64,000 bases of DNA, taken from the NCBI RefSeq assembly GCF_014650995.1, contig NZ_BMWA01000003.1, forward strand, positions 124,001-188,000. The letters are read 5' to 3'. Shown here in pieces: positions 25,530-34,403 of the stretch (position 1 is the stretch's first letter; each line of letters starts with the position of its first letter). The notes under the pieces were generated by a model. The model searched no databases. It saw nothing but the letters and a program-made list of their open reading frames with translations, and had not been told where the DNA came from. Source of the DNA: Streptomyces viridiviolaceus (GTDB taxonomy: Bacteria > Actinomycetota > Actinomycetes > Streptomycetales > Streptomycetaceae). A program made the translations under genes and the position numbers.

Positions 25530-26900
25530 ATGGAACGGACGAAAGCGGAGATTCAGGACATCCCTGAAGGGGGTGTCGCAGGTACCGGTGACGCGGTCGG
25601 GCGGGCCGCCCGCCCCGGCACCGTGACGAACCGCGCGATGACGGCCTTCAGCCCGGCCGACGAGGAGAAGCGGCGCGGGGTGCGCCGCATGAAGCTCACC
25701 GCGACCGGGCTGCTGCTCTTCGTGGCCCTGGTGTACGTCCTCGCCAAGTGGGCCTCCCACCAGGGCGCCGGCCCCTGGGCGGGCTATGTCGCCGCGGCGG
25801 CCGAGGCCGGCATGGTCGGCGCGCTCGCCGACTGGTTCGCGGTCACCGCCCTCTTCCGCCATCCGCTCGGCCTGCCCATCCCGCACACCGCGATCATCCC
25901 GACCAAGAAGGACCAGCTCGGCGTGTCGCTCGGCGAGTTCGTCGGCGAGAACTTCCTCTCCGAGGACGTCGTACGGCAGCGGCTGCGCGCCGTCGGCATA
26001 GGCAGCCGGCTCGGTGCCTGGCTCGCCGTGCCGGAACACGCCGACCGGGTGACGGCGGAGCTGTCCGCCGCCCTGCGGGGCGCCCTCACCGTGCTGCGCG
26101 ACTCCGACGTGCAGGCGGTGGTTGGCGAGGCGATCACGCGCCGGGCCGACGCGGCGGAGATCGCCCCGGGCATCGGCAAGATGCTGGACAAGGTGGTCGC
26201 CGACGGGGGCCACAGACGGGTCGTCGACCTGGTCGTCTCCCGTGCCCACGACTGGCTGGTGCTGCACGGCGACTCCGTGATGGACGCCGTGCAGGGCGGG
26301 GCGCCCGGCTGGACGCCCCGGTTCGTTGACCGCAAGGTCGGCGAGCGGGTCTACAAGGAGCTGCTGCGCTTCGTCACCGAGATGCGCGACATGCCCGCGC
26401 ACCCGGCGCGCGGCGCCCTGGACCGTTTCCTCGCCGACTTCGCCTCCGACCTGCAGTCCGACACCGACACCCGGGCGCGGGTGGAGCGGCTGAAGACCGA
26501 GGTGCTGGGCCGCGGCGAGGTCCAGGACCTGATCGCCTCCGCCTGGACGGCCGTACGGTCCATGATCGTCGCGGCGGCCGAGGACGAGCGCAGCGAGCTG
26601 CGGCTGCGGGTACGTGCCTCGCTGCTGTCGCTGGGCGCCCGCATGGCCTCCGACGCCAAGGTGCAGGGCAAGGTCGACAGCTGGGTCGAGGGCGCCGCGG
26701 TGTACGTCGTCACCACCTACCGGCGGGAGATCACCTCGCTGATCACCGACACCGTGGCGGGCTGGGACGCCGAGCACACCACGAAGAAGATCGAGGCGCA
26801 CATCGGCCGGGACCTGCAGTTCATCCGTATCAACGGCACGGTGGTCGGCTCCCTGGCCGGGCTGCTGATCTACACCGTCTCCCGCATTCTGGGAGCGTGA
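25530..26900 (+). CDS. DUF445 family membrane-associated protein
   Basis: About 456 residues of the DUF445 (YjiN-like) family. One membrane helix near residues 57-75 (LTATGLLLFVALVYVLAKW) is followed by the family block AAAAEAGMVGALADWFAVTALFRHPLGLPIPHTAIIP. A long helical region ends in IRINGTVVGSLAGLLIYTVSRI, a second membrane segment. Function is unknown. The start is uncertain between GTG 25521 and ATG 25530. Confidence 0.85.
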   Translation: MERTKAEIQDIPEGGVAGTGDAVGRAARPGTVTNRAMTAFSPADEEKRRGVRRMKLTATGLLLFVALVYVLAKWASHQGAGPWAGYVAAAAEAGMVGALADWFAVTALFRHPLGLPIPHTAIIPTKKDQLGVSLGEFVGENFLSEDVVRQRLRAVGIGSRLGAWLAVPEHADRVTAELSAALRGALTVLRDSDVQAVVGEAITRRADAAEIAPGIGKMLDKVVADGGHRRVVDLVVSRAHDWLVLHGDSVMDAVQGGAPGWTPRFVDRKVGERVYKELLRFVTEMRDMPAHPARGALDRFLADFASDLQSDTDTRARVERLKTEVLGRGEVQDLIASAWTAVRSMIVAAAEDERSELRLRVRASLLSLGARMASDAKVQGKVDSWVEGAAVYVVTTYRREITSLITDTVAGWDAEHTTKKIEAHIGRDLQFIRINGTVVGSLAGLLIYTVSRILGA

Positions 26901-26973
26901 CGGGGGATCCGGCAGGGCTTGCTCCCGCGGGTTCCGGGCACATGGGTGGGGGTCGCCAACGGAGAGGGAGCCC

Positions 26974-28521
26974 ATGGCAGCGGAATCGTCGTCGCCGGCC
27001 TCTGTGCCGGCCTCCACAGGAACCGTCACCACCGCCGTTCCGGCCCGCCTGGACCGCCTGCCGTGGTCGCGGTGGCACTGGATGATCGTGATCGGCCTCG
27101 GCACCGTCTGGATCCTGGACGGTCTGGAAGTCACGATCGTCGGCAACGTCGCCGGTCGCATCGCCGAGGACGGCAGCGGCCTGGACATCAGCTCCGCGCA
27201 GATCACCGGTACGGCGGCGGCCCTGTATGTGGCGGGCGCCTGCTCGGGGGCCCTGTTCTTCGGCCGGCTGACCGACCGCTACGGCCGCAAGAAGCTGTTC
27301 ATGGTGACGCTGGCGGTCTATCTCGCGGCGACCGCGCTGACCGCCGTGTCCTTCGAGTCCTGGTGGTTCTTCCTCTTCCGGTTCCTCACGGGCTTCGGCA
27401 TCGGCGGTGAGTACGCCGCCATCAACTCGGCGATCGACGAGCTGATCCCCTCGCAGTACCGGGGCCGGGTCGACCTCATCATCAACGGCAGCTACTGGCT
27501 GGGCGCCATCGGCGGTTCCCTGCTGTCGATCCTGATGCTGGACACGGCGATCTTCCCCAAGGACCTCGGCTGGCGGCTCAGCTTCGCCATGGGCGTGGTC
27601 CTCGGCCTGGTCATCCTGCTGGTCCGCCGGCACGTCCCGGAGAGCCCGCGCTGGCAGTTCATCCACGGCTACGGCGACGAGGCCGATCGGCTCGTGACCT
27701 CCGTCGAACGGGAGATCGAGCAGGAGAAGGGCGAGAAGCTGCCGCCGCCGGCCGGCGAGATCACCATCCACCAGCGCAAAAGCATCGGTTTCGGCCTGAT
27801 CGCCAGGACGGTCTTCGCCCGCTACCCGCGCCGCGCGTTCCTCGGCCTGTCGCTCTTCATCGGCCAGGCGTTCCTCTACAACGCCATCACCTTCGGCTTC
27901 GGCGCGATCCTCATCACGTTCTTCGACGTGCCGACCGGCCACACCGGCTACTACTTCGCCGTCATCGCCGCGGGCAACTTCCTGGGCCCGCTGCTGCTCG
28001 GCAAGCTGTTCGACACGGTCGGCCGCCGGATCATGATCTCGTCCACGTACCTGCTCTCGGGCCTCCTGCTCTTCGGCACGGCCTGGCTGTTCGGCCGCGG
28101 CTCCCTGACGGCCACGACCATGACGGCGTGCTGGTGCGTGGTGCTGTTCTTCGCGTCGGCAGGGGCGTCCAGCGCGTACCTCACGGTCTCCGAGGTCTTC
28201 CCGATGGAGACCCGCGCGATGGCCATCGCCTTCTTCTACGCCCTCGGCACCGCCGCCGGCGGCATCAGCGGTCCGTTGCTGTTCGCCGACCTCACCGAGT
28301 CCGGCGTGGTCGGCGACACGGTCCTCGCCTTCCAGATCGGGGCCGCCCTGATGTGCGCGGCCGGCCTGGTGGCGGCGTTCCTGGCGGTGAAGGCGGAGCG
28401 GCGTTCGCTGGAGGACATCGCCCGGCCGCTGTCGGCGGCGGAGGCGCAGACGGGGGGCAAGGTGTCGCCGCGATCCCCGGGGTCGCCCGGAGCGCCGGGG
28501 TCGGGTGCGGCGACGGCGTAG
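26974..28521 (+). CDS. MFS transporter (metabolite:H+ symporter-like)
   Basis: 515 residues with 12 predicted membrane helices. The A-motif GRLTDRYGRKKLF and the GFGIGGEYAAINSAIDELIPSQYRGRVDL segment are those of the sugar/metabolite-proton symporter branch. RRHVPESPRWQF after TM6 and FPMETRAMAIAFFYALG in TM10-11 support this. The C-terminal tail is Gly/Pro-rich. The substrate is not evident. The ATG has GGAGAGGGAG upstream. Confidence 0.88.
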   Translation: MAAESSSPASVPASTGTVTTAVPARLDRLPWSRWHWMIVIGLGTVWILDGLEVTIVGNVAGRIAEDGSGLDISSAQITGTAAALYVAGACSGALFFGRLTDRYGRKKLFMVTLAVYLAATALTAVSFESWWFFLFRFLTGFGIGGEYAAINSAIDELIPSQYRGRVDLIINGSYWLGAIGGSLLSILMLDTAIFPKDLGWRLSFAMGVVLGLVILLVRRHVPESPRWQFIHGYGDEADRLVTSVEREIEQEKGEKLPPPAGEITIHQRKSIGFGLIARTVFARYPRRAFLGLSLFIGQAFLYNAITFGFGAILITFFDVPTGHTGYYFAVIAAGNFLGPLLLGKLFDTVGRRIMISSTYLLSGLLLFGTAWLFGRGSLTATTMTACWCVVLFFASAGASSAYLTVSEVFPMETRAMAIAFFYALGTAAGGISGPLLFADLTESGVVGDTVLAFQIGAALMCAAGLVAAFLAVKAERRSLEDIARPLSAAEAQTGGKVSPRSPGSPGAPGSGAATA

Positions 28522-28567
28522 GGTCGGGACGTACCGCCCGACCGGCCCACCGTGAGGAGCGCACCCG

Positions 28568-28930
28568 ATGACCGTCCGCAGGATCGTGCCCAACATCCAG
28601 GTCGAGTCCGAGGAGCAGCTGGGCGCCGGCCACGACTTCTACGGCCTGCTCGGTTTCGAGGAGGTCATGAACCTGGGCTGGGTGACGACCCTGGCCTCCC
28701 CGGCGAACCCCACCGCCCAGGTCAGCTTCCTCACCGAGGAACGCACCGCGCCCGTCGTCCCCGACCTGAGCGTGGAGGTCGAGGACGTCGACGCCGTGTA
28801 CGCGCGGGTGGTGGCCTCGGGCGCCGAGGTCGTACGGGAGCTGCGGGACGAGGAGTGGGGCGTTCGGCGGTTCTTCGTACGGGATCCGGGCGGCAGGGTG
28901 GTCAACGTCCTGAGCCACCGCCCGGCCTGA
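28568..28930 (+). CDS. VOC family (glyoxalase-like) protein
   Basis: 120 residues forming two beta-alpha-beta-beta-beta modules: PNIQVESEEQLGAGHDFYGLLGFEEVMNLGW and VEVEDVDAVYARVVASGAEVV, ending FFVRDPGGRVVNVLSHR. This is the vicinal oxygen chelate fold used in dioxygenases, glyoxalases and resistance proteins. Without conserved neighbours its reaction cannot be named. Confidence 0.83.
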   Translation: MTVRRIVPNIQVESEEQLGAGHDFYGLLGFEEVMNLGWVTTLASPANPTAQVSFLTEERTAPVVPDLSVEVEDVDAVYARVVASGAEVVRELRDEEWGVRRFFVRDPGGRVVNVLSHRPA

Positions 28931-29088
28931 GTCCGTCCGGCGGACGGCTGGTCGCACCGGCCGTGCCGAATCGCCGCCGTCCTGCTCGCCGGTCTGCCCG
29001 GCGGCGCCCCGGTGCCGACCGCTCGCAGGCGGCCGGGGACGTCCGGCTGCCCGGCCGGGGTCGGCCGCCGGGCCGGATCCGGCCGGGA

Positions 29089-29391
29089 TCAGCCGCGCCG
29101 GTCGGCGACGGCCCAGGAGGCGAGGGCCACGGCCCCCGCGACGCCGAACACCGCCGGCCAGGCGCCCACCTTCTTCGCGAGCGGGTGCGACCCGGCGAAG
29201 GCGGCGACGTACGCGGCGGTCAGCGCCCCCGCGGTCCTCCCGCCGGCCCGCTCCCGCCACTGCTGCGCGGCAGCGGCCCCGGCGACGGCGAGGACGGCCC
29301 CGCCGAGCTGCCGCTTCTTCGTCCAGCGGGCCACGCCGTACCCGCCGACGAGACCGGTCGCGGCCACCACCGAGCTGGGAACCTTCGCCAT
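29089..29391 (-). CDS. Small hypothetical membrane protein
   Basis: 100 residues, alanine-rich, with three or four hydrophobic stretches (SSVVAATGLVGGYGVA, LGGAVLAVAGAAAAQQW, AGALTAAYVAAFAG, AWPAVFGVAGAVALASWAVA) separated by basic loops. Probably an integral membrane protein. I do not recognise the family. Confidence 0.6.
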   Translation of the reverse strand: MAKVPSSVVAATGLVGGYGVARWTKKRQLGGAVLAVAGAAAAQQWRERAGGRTAGALTAAYVAAFAGSHPLAKKVGAWPAVFGVAGAVALASWAVADRRG

Positions 29392-29482
29392 GCCTGCCTC
29401 CTGCTGCCTGCTGTCGGGCGACTTCTCCGCCCGAGGCTAATCCTCCCCCGGCACGCCGCACGCGCCGGGGTGAGCGGCCGGA

Positions 29483-29932
29483 CTACCCCGCCGCGTCGGT
29501 GTCGACCCGGCCGGCCAGTCGCTCGTAGCGCTGGCGAGCGGCCTGGGGCGTGCCGAGGCCCAGCCCGAACGCGACCTCGTGCCAGGTCATGCCGCGCCCC
29601 CGCGCCATCTGCAGGAGTCCGGCCTCCAGCTCGTCCATCTCCCCGCGGACCAGCGGGACGAGGCTCAGCGCGGCCGTGATGTCGGCGCGGTCCACCTCGG
29701 GCTCGCCGTCCGCCAACTGCGCGGCACCGCTGAGCAGGAACGACACCAGCCTGACGGCCTCGTGCGGCGCGAGCATCGACGGATGGACCTGGCGGCGGCG
29801 CTGCTCGTCGGTGGCCGCGTGGCGTTCGGCGATGCGGAAGAGGGAGGCGTACACGCGCTGGGCGCGGGCCTCGTCGGGGGAGGGGGGCGTGAAGGGGTCG
29901 GCGGGGTGCTCGGATCCGGATGCTGACGACAT
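29483..29932 (-). CDS. Small DNA-binding-like protein with C-terminal helix-turn-helix
   Basis: 149 residues. The C-terminal half (GEMDELEAGLLQMARGRGMTWHEVAFGLGLGTPQAARQRYERL) looks like a helix-turn-helix resembling sigma-factor region 4 type proteins. The N-terminal half has an AQRVYASLFRIAERHAATDEQRRR helix. Upstream, TTGACA (29962-29967) is followed after 17 bases by GACTCT and then 6 bases to this ATG, suggesting a leaderless mRNA. A GTG at 29956 would overlap that promoter. Confidence 0.65.
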   Translation of the reverse strand: MSSASGSEHPADPFTPPSPDEARAQRVYASLFRIAERHAATDEQRRRQVHPSMLAPHEAVRLVSFLLSGAAQLADGEPEVDRADITAALSLVPLVRGEMDELEAGLLQMARGRGMTWHEVAFGLGLGTPQAARQRYERLAGRVDTDAAG

Positions 29933-29938
29933 GGACCC

Positions 29939-29967
29939 AGAGTCCGGCTTCCACACTTCGTTGTCAA
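29939..29967 (-). promoter_or_regulatory. Promoter of a leaderless mRNA
   Basis: On the minus strand TTGACA, a 17-base spacer and GACTCT; the ATG of the downstream gene starts 7 bases after the -10. The -35 is perfect and the -10 is weak. Confidence 0.5.
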
Positions 29968-30080
29968 CGCTTTATTTTGAACGGGATGTTCACTGCCCCG
30001 TTCGGCCGAACCTCGCACCCCGGACCCGCGTTGGCCGGGTACCAGCTGAGTAGGACGACGTCGAAGGGAAGGCGAAGGCG

Positions 30081-30965
30081 ATGAGCATCGAGGTCCCCGG
30101 CGCGGCGCGGGAGGGCCGCACCGCGTCGGTCGTGGTGGACGGCGCCCGCGTGGCCTGCTGGGAATGGGGGCCGTCCGACGCGGAGCCGGTCCTGCTCCTG
30201 CACGGCTACCCGGCCAACCACCACTGCTGGCGCCACCAGATCCCGCCCCTGGCACGCCGGTACCGGGTCATCGCCCCCGACCTCCTCGGCTGGGGCGAGT
30301 CCGACCGTCCCCTGCACCTGTCCTTCGACTACGACACGGAGGTCGCCCGCGTCGGCCGGCTGCTCGACGCGCTGGACATCGAAGACGCCGTGAACCTGGT
30401 CGGCCACGACTACGGAGGCTTCCTCTCCCTGGGCTTCACGCAGACCCACCCCGACCGCGTACGCCGCCTGGCCGTCCTCAACAGCCGCGCGCAGTCGACG
30501 TTCGCCCGCCCCTGGTACACCGTCTTCAGCCTGATCAGCCTGGCCGGACGCACCCCCGTCCTCAGCGCGCCGGCGACTCGCCTCCCCTTGGCCGCCATCC
30601 ACCGCCGTGCCCTGATGCCGCTCGTCCGCGACGGCCACCTCGACGCCGCGCTCCTGGCCGACTACGTCGACTGGATGGACACGGCGCGGGGCCGCCGCTG
30701 GCTGGTCCACTACTTCGGCGACTACCGCACCGCGCCCCGTCCCGAACTGCGCCGGCGCCTCGGCGAGATCACCTGCCCCACCGCGATCATCTGGGGCCGC
30801 GCGGACACGTACCTGCGCCCGGCCGTCGCGACCGAGCTGGCCGAGACCGTCCCGGACGCCGAACTGACGATGCTGGACGACGCCGGGCACTGGGTGATGG
30901 ACGAACGCCCGGACGACGTGACGGCCGCGCTGGAACGGCTCCTCGCCCGCCCCGCCGTCGGGTGA
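30081..30965 (+). CDS. Alpha/beta hydrolase with Asp nucleophile (epoxide hydrolase / dehalogenase-like)
   Basis: 294 residues. HGYPANHHCWRHQIPPL contains the oxyanion HGxP motif. The nucleophile elbow is VGHDYGG, where aspartate replaces the serine of lipases. The C-terminal acid and histidine lie in IIWGRADTYLRP and DDAGHWVMDERPDDV. This triad is that of epoxide hydrolases, haloalkane dehalogenases and related enzymes. The cap domain includes a YVDWMDTARGRRWLVHYF region. The substrate is unknown. Confidence 0.85.
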   Translation: MSIEVPGAAREGRTASVVVDGARVACWEWGPSDAEPVLLLHGYPANHHCWRHQIPPLARRYRVIAPDLLGWGESDRPLHLSFDYDTEVARVGRLLDALDIEDAVNLVGHDYGGFLSLGFTQTHPDRVRRLAVLNSRAQSTFARPWYTVFSLISLAGRTPVLSAPATRLPLAAIHRRALMPLVRDGHLDAALLADYVDWMDTARGRRWLVHYFGDYRTAPRPELRRRLGEITCPTAIIWGRADTYLRPAVATELAETVPDAELTMLDDAGHWVMDERPDDVTAALERLLARPAVG

Positions 30966-31084
30966 CGCAGGTCACACTCCGGGGCTCCGTCGGGGTGTCA
31001 CATTCCCCACCGCCCGGTCCGTCGTAGCTGTGTAACGACGAACCGGAACCACCGACGCACCTCACGGAGCGCGAGGAGATCACG

Positions 31085-31558
31085 ATGGAAGCTCGTCTCA
31101 ACGTCTTCGGCAACCCGCTCGCCATGAAGGTCCTGCGGCACGTCAACTCGGCGGGCAAGGTCCTGTCGGACTCGACGCTGCCGGCCGCGACCCAGGAGCT
31201 GGTGAAGATCCGCGCCAGCCAGATCAACGGCTGCGGCTTCTGCACCGACATGCACACCAAGGACGCCGCCAAGGCAGGCGAGACCTCCGTGCGCCTGAAC
31301 CTGATCGCGGCATGGCGGGAGGCCACGGTCTTCACCGACGCCGAGCGCGCCGCCCTGGAACTGACCGAGCAGGGCACCCGCATCGCCGACGCCGCCGGCG
31401 GCGTGACCGACGCGGCATGGGCCGACGCGGCCAAGTACTACGACGAGGACCAGCTCGTCGCCCTGGTCTCGCTGATCGCCCTGATCAACGTCTACAACCG
31501 GGTCAACGTCATGGTCCAGCAGCCGGCGGGCGGCTACGAGCCGGGCATGTTCGACTGA
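31085..31558 (+). CDS. Carboxymuconolactone decarboxylase / AhpD-family protein
   Basis: 157 residues. The CMD-domain motif QELVKIRASQINGCGFCTDMHTKDA contains the redox CxxC pair and the downstream histidine used by AhpD-like peroxidases. The rest is helical (AALELTEQGTRIADAAGGV, QLVALVSLIALINVYNRVNV). It probably acts in peroxide defence, but the family also has lactone decarboxylases. SD-like GGAGCGCGAGGAG precedes the ATG. Confidence 0.87.
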   Translation: MEARLNVFGNPLAMKVLRHVNSAGKVLSDSTLPAATQELVKIRASQINGCGFCTDMHTKDAAKAGETSVRLNLIAAWREATVFTDAERAALELTEQGTRIADAAGGVTDAAWADAAKYYDEDQLVALVSLIALINVYNRVNVMVQQPAGGYEPGMFD

Positions 31559-31739
31559 CCGGCTGTCCCGGCCACGCGCCGTACAGGGCGCCGTGAGGGC
31601 ACACCGCCGCGGGGCGGTCGGGCCGTCACGGCGCCCGGCCTGGCAGGATCTTGCGCACACCTGCCCCGACCGGCACTGCCGGGCCCGGAGCTCCGGGCCG
31701 AGAATGGGCTCCCGACCACCTGAACCCGCCGGGGGAACC

Positions 31740-31925
31740 ATGGCCTTGGAGATGCGTGACCGCTGCGAACGGTGCGAAACCGCGCGACTGCCGCTGGACG
31801 CACCCGCCCGCATCTGCTCGTACGAGTGCACGTTCTGCGTGCCGTGCGGTGACGCCCTGCGGAACACGTGCCCCAACTGCGGCGGCGAACTCGTGACCCG
31901 CCCCCGCCGCGCGCCGAGCCGCTGA
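31740..31925 (+). CDS. DUF1272 small zinc-ribbon-like protein
   Basis: 61 residues with cysteines arranged as C-x2-C (RCERC), C-x3-C-x2-C-x2-C (CSYECTFCVPC) and C-x2-C (CPNC), the DUF1272 pattern. It likely binds zinc. GGGGGAACC lies directly before the ATG. Function is unknown. The 180 bases upstream hold a perfect palindrome centred at about 31690 and no gene. Confidence 0.8.
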   Translation: MALEMRDRCERCETARLPLDAPARICSYECTFCVPCGDALRNTCPNCGGELVTRPRRAPSR

Positions 31926-32036
31926 CGGCGCCCGTCCGTCCGGACAGACGGGTCGGTTCCTACTCATGCGGCGCGGACAACCGCGGCACTAGGTTGGTGC
32001 ACTGATCGCCCTCACCAACTCGCAGGAGGCCCTGCC

Positions 32037-32864
32037 GTGTCGGACTTCAGCCCCCAGCTTGCCGCGAGCGAGGAGATACGGGCCCGGATCGACACCTCCA
32101 CGCCCCACTCGGCCCGCTTCTGGAACTACTTCGTCGGCGGCAAGGACCACTACGAGGTCGACCGGCAGATCGGGGACCAGATCAAGGAGATCTTCCCCGG
32201 CCTCGTCGACGTGGCGCTCACCAGCCGCCACTTCCTGGGACGCGCCGTCCGTCACCTGGCCGGGGAGCCGGGCCTCCGGCAGTTCCTCGACATCGGCACC
32301 GGACTGCCCACCGCCGACAACACCCACCAGGTGGCGCAGCGCGTCGCTCCCGACGCCCGGATCGTGTACGTCGACAACGACCCGATCGTGCTGGCCCACG
32401 CGGGAGCCCTGCTCACCAGCACCCCCGAGGGCCGCACCGCCTACCTGGACGCCGATCTCTACGATCCCGACGCCGTCCTGGAAGCCGCCGCCGCAACCCT
32501 CGACTTCTCCCAGCCGATCGCCCTGATCATCCTCAACACCCTCGGCCACGTAGCCGACCACGACCAGGCCCGCGACCTGGTACGCCGCCTCATGGCGGGC
32601 CTCCCGTCGGGCAGCCACCTGGTGATCAGCGACAGCACCGCCACCAGCGAGGGCATGATCGCCGCGTCGGCGGCCTACAACGCCAGCGGCGCGACGCCGT
32701 ACTACGTACGCGGCGTCGAGGAGATCGCCGGGTTCTTCGACGGGCTGGAGCTGCTCGATCCGGGGGTGGTCCGGGTGCCGGATTGGCGGCCGGATCCGGA
32801 GGGGCCGGGTAGCGCGGGTGCCGCGTCCGTGGACGCCTACTGCGGGGTGGGGCGCAAGCGCTGA
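32037..32864 (+). CDS. SAM-dependent methyltransferase (DUF574-type)
   Basis: 275 residues. TPHSARFWNYFVGGKDHYEVDRQIG is the N-terminal signature of the actinobacterial DUF574 methyltransferase family. The SAM loop is FLDIGTGLPTADNTHQVAQ, followed by RIVYVDNDPIVLAHA. The YYVRGVEEIAGFFDGLELLDPGVV segment is also typical. The start is a GTG preceded by GCAGGAGG. The substrate is unknown; such genes often sit near regulators or secondary metabolism. Confidence 0.88.
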   Translation: MSDFSPQLAASEEIRARIDTSTPHSARFWNYFVGGKDHYEVDRQIGDQIKEIFPGLVDVALTSRHFLGRAVRHLAGEPGLRQFLDIGTGLPTADNTHQVAQRVAPDARIVYVDNDPIVLAHAGALLTSTPEGRTAYLDADLYDPDAVLEAAAATLDFSQPIALIILNTLGHVADHDQARDLVRRLMAGLPSGSHLVISDSTATSEGMIAASAAYNASGATPYYVRGVEEIAGFFDGLELLDPGVVRVPDWRPDPEGPGSAGAASVDAYCGVGRKR

Positions 32865-32924
32865 GGCGGGGCTGGGCCGGGCAGGACGCGCTCGACTCAG
32901 GGCCGATGACCGGCAGGCGCGCGG

Positions 32925-33248
32925 TTACGGCTGCGATGCCGCCGCCCACTGATCCCGGGCCTCCTGCTTCAGTCGCGCCGTCAGGTCGATGCCTTCCTGG
33001 ACGGCGATGTCGAAGTCGGGGTCCTGGTGCAGGCGGAGCCTGCCCCGGTAGTCCACGATCACTGTGGCTACGGCCCTGAGATCTGCGTCCGACGAGGCCT
33101 CCAGCGCGTGCTGCAGATCAGCCTCGAAGGCCTCACGGTCACCGGGGAACCCGTGCCCGCACCGGAGAGCGGCTCTGATATCGCCGATGGTCGTCAACGG
33201 CAAGGGAGCGGGAACGCCGATCGCTGGATGTTGTCCGCCCACGATCAC
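32925..33248 (-). CDS. DUF6247-like small protein, third gene of the Scr1-type operon
   Basis: 107 residues. It has LPLTTIGDIRAALRCGHGFPGDREAFEADLQHALEAS, then VIVDYRGRLRLHQDPDFD. It resembles small proteins encoded beside DUF397/XRE regulators in Streptomyces. The start is a GTG whose last bases form the TGA stop of the DUF397 gene (GTGA overlap), indicating coupled translation. Another GTG two codons later is possible. Function is not known; a toxin or antitoxin-like role is only a guess. Confidence 0.68.
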   Translation of the reverse strand: MIVGGQHPAIGVPAPLPLTTIGDIRAALRCGHGFPGDREAFEADLQHALEASSDADLRAVATVIVDYRGRLRLHQDPDFDIAVQEGIDLTARLKQEARDQWAAASQP

Positions 33249-33445
33249 CTGTTCCGGTGGTCCGTATGCAAGGCGTCGATGAAGCGCCGCCAAGTGTTGG
33301 TTCGCACGGCAAGGACGGGTCCGCCCACACACTTCGAGTCGCGTATCAATGCGCCTTGCGCTACGTACGCGCACTCCACGCACTCGGTTCCGCTGCCACC
33401 GCTGTACGAGGACTTGAACCAGTGGTGGTCTGACGCTGGCGTCAT
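33245..33445 (-). CDS. DUF397 domain protein
   Basis: 66 residues matching DUF397: HHWFKSSYSGGSGTECVECAY, VLIRDSK-type strand (GALIRDSKCVGGPVLAVRTNTWRRFIDAL). DUF397 proteins nearly always follow XRE regulators with a DUF5753 domain. In S. coelicolor the Scr1/Scr2 and WhiJ-type pairs influence development and antibiotic production. The ATG overlaps the regulator's stop in TGATG, with AAGGAG 5 bases upstream; a GTG one codon earlier would overlap as GTGA. Confidence 0.88.
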   Translation of the reverse strand: MTPASDHHWFKSSYSGGSGTECVECAYVAQGALIRDSKCVGGPVLAVRTNTWRRFIDALHTDHRNR

Positions 33446-34290
33446 CACAGCTCCTTGCTGACCCTGTCAATGAGTTCGGTCGAGGACTCGAGGTCGAGCG
33501 CCTGGGCGCTGAGGTACTCGAACGCCAACCTATAGCGTTGCAGTTCCTGCGGCTTTTCCATGAACAGCCCGCCGCCGAGAAGATCCACGTACACCACGTC
33601 CAAGTCGGGAGCCTGCCCACGAAGGATGGCGAAGCTGCCGACGGCTGCCGCATGGGCGCCCCTGGCGAACGGGAGGATTTGGACGGTGACGTGTGGCCGC
33701 TGGGACATCGCGAGCAGGTGCTTGAGCTGTTCCTGCATGACCTCTTGGCCGCCGACACGCCTCCGGATCGCGGCCTCATCAATCACACACCAGATGTGTG
33801 GCGGTTCGTCGCGGTCCAGTAGCTCCTGCCGCTTCATGCGAATGTCCACCATGTGCTGTACCTCGTCCTCCCCGCACTGCACTTCCGAAGCCCGATGTAC
33901 GGCCTCGGCGTATGCGCGTGTCTGGAGAAGTCCGGGAACGTACATGCAAGCGTAGTGGTCCTCGCGTACGGCCTCGTCTTCCAAGGTGAGCATGAGGTTC
34001 ATGGACTCGGGGATGGGGTCGGCGAGGGATCGCCACCATCCTTGGATCTTGGCGCCCTTGGCTAGCTCAACCAATGCAAGGCGTTCCTCGTCCGTCGCTC
34101 CGTACTCACGGCACAGGGCGTCGACGGCTGGCCACTTGACGGTGCCTTCTTTCGTTTCGTAGCGGCTGAGGGTTGCCTTCGAGATGCCGACTCGGGCACC
34201 CGCCTCCTCTAGCGTCAGCCCTTTCAGTTCACGAAGTCGGCGCAGGTCAGCGCCCAACTGTCGCCTTCGTGTGGTGGGTCCAACTGCCAT
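33445..34290 (-). CDS. XRE-family regulator with DUF5753 domain (Scr1/WhiJ type)
   Basis: 281 residues. The HTH is at about 12-65 (LGADLRRLRELKGLTLEEAGARVGISKATLSRYETKEG). The DUF5753 domain follows: YVPGLLQTRAYAEAV, RMKRQELL, PPHIWCVIDEAAIRRRVGG, VTVQILPFARGAHAA, VVYVDLLGGGLFME. It starts a tightly overlapping operon with the DUF397 and DUF6247-like genes. An ATPase gene is divergent. A GAGAGTT/AACTCTC repeat in the shared 202-base region is a likely operator. GC is lower than in flanking DNA. Confidence 0.92.
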   Translation of the reverse strand: MAVGPTTRRRQLGADLRRLRELKGLTLEEAGARVGISKATLSRYETKEGTVKWPAVDALCREYGATDEERLALVELAKGAKIQGWWRSLADPIPESMNLMLTLEDEAVREDHYACMYVPGLLQTRAYAEAVHRASEVQCGEDEVQHMVDIRMKRQELLDRDEPPHIWCVIDEAAIRRRVGGQEVMQEQLKHLLAMSQRPHVTVQILPFARGAHAAAVGSFAILRGQAPDLDVVYVDLLGGGLFMEKPQELQRYRLAFEYLSAQALDLESSTELIDRVSKEL

Positions 34291-34403
34291 GACTCAAGCC
34301 CTTCTTGTCTGACGGCTGATCCTCGCCGCCCCGCGGGAAGAACGACAAGGCGGTGTGCGCTGGGGGCGCGTACGGCGGTGCTGCGCTCCAGCAGGGGGCC
34401 TAT

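Noticed and set aside
31682..31699. Perfect palindrome GGCCCGGAGCTCCGGGCC as an operator
   Set aside because: Very high GC palindromes of this kind arise easily here. With no second copy or promoter context it is more likely a terminator-like stem or chance.
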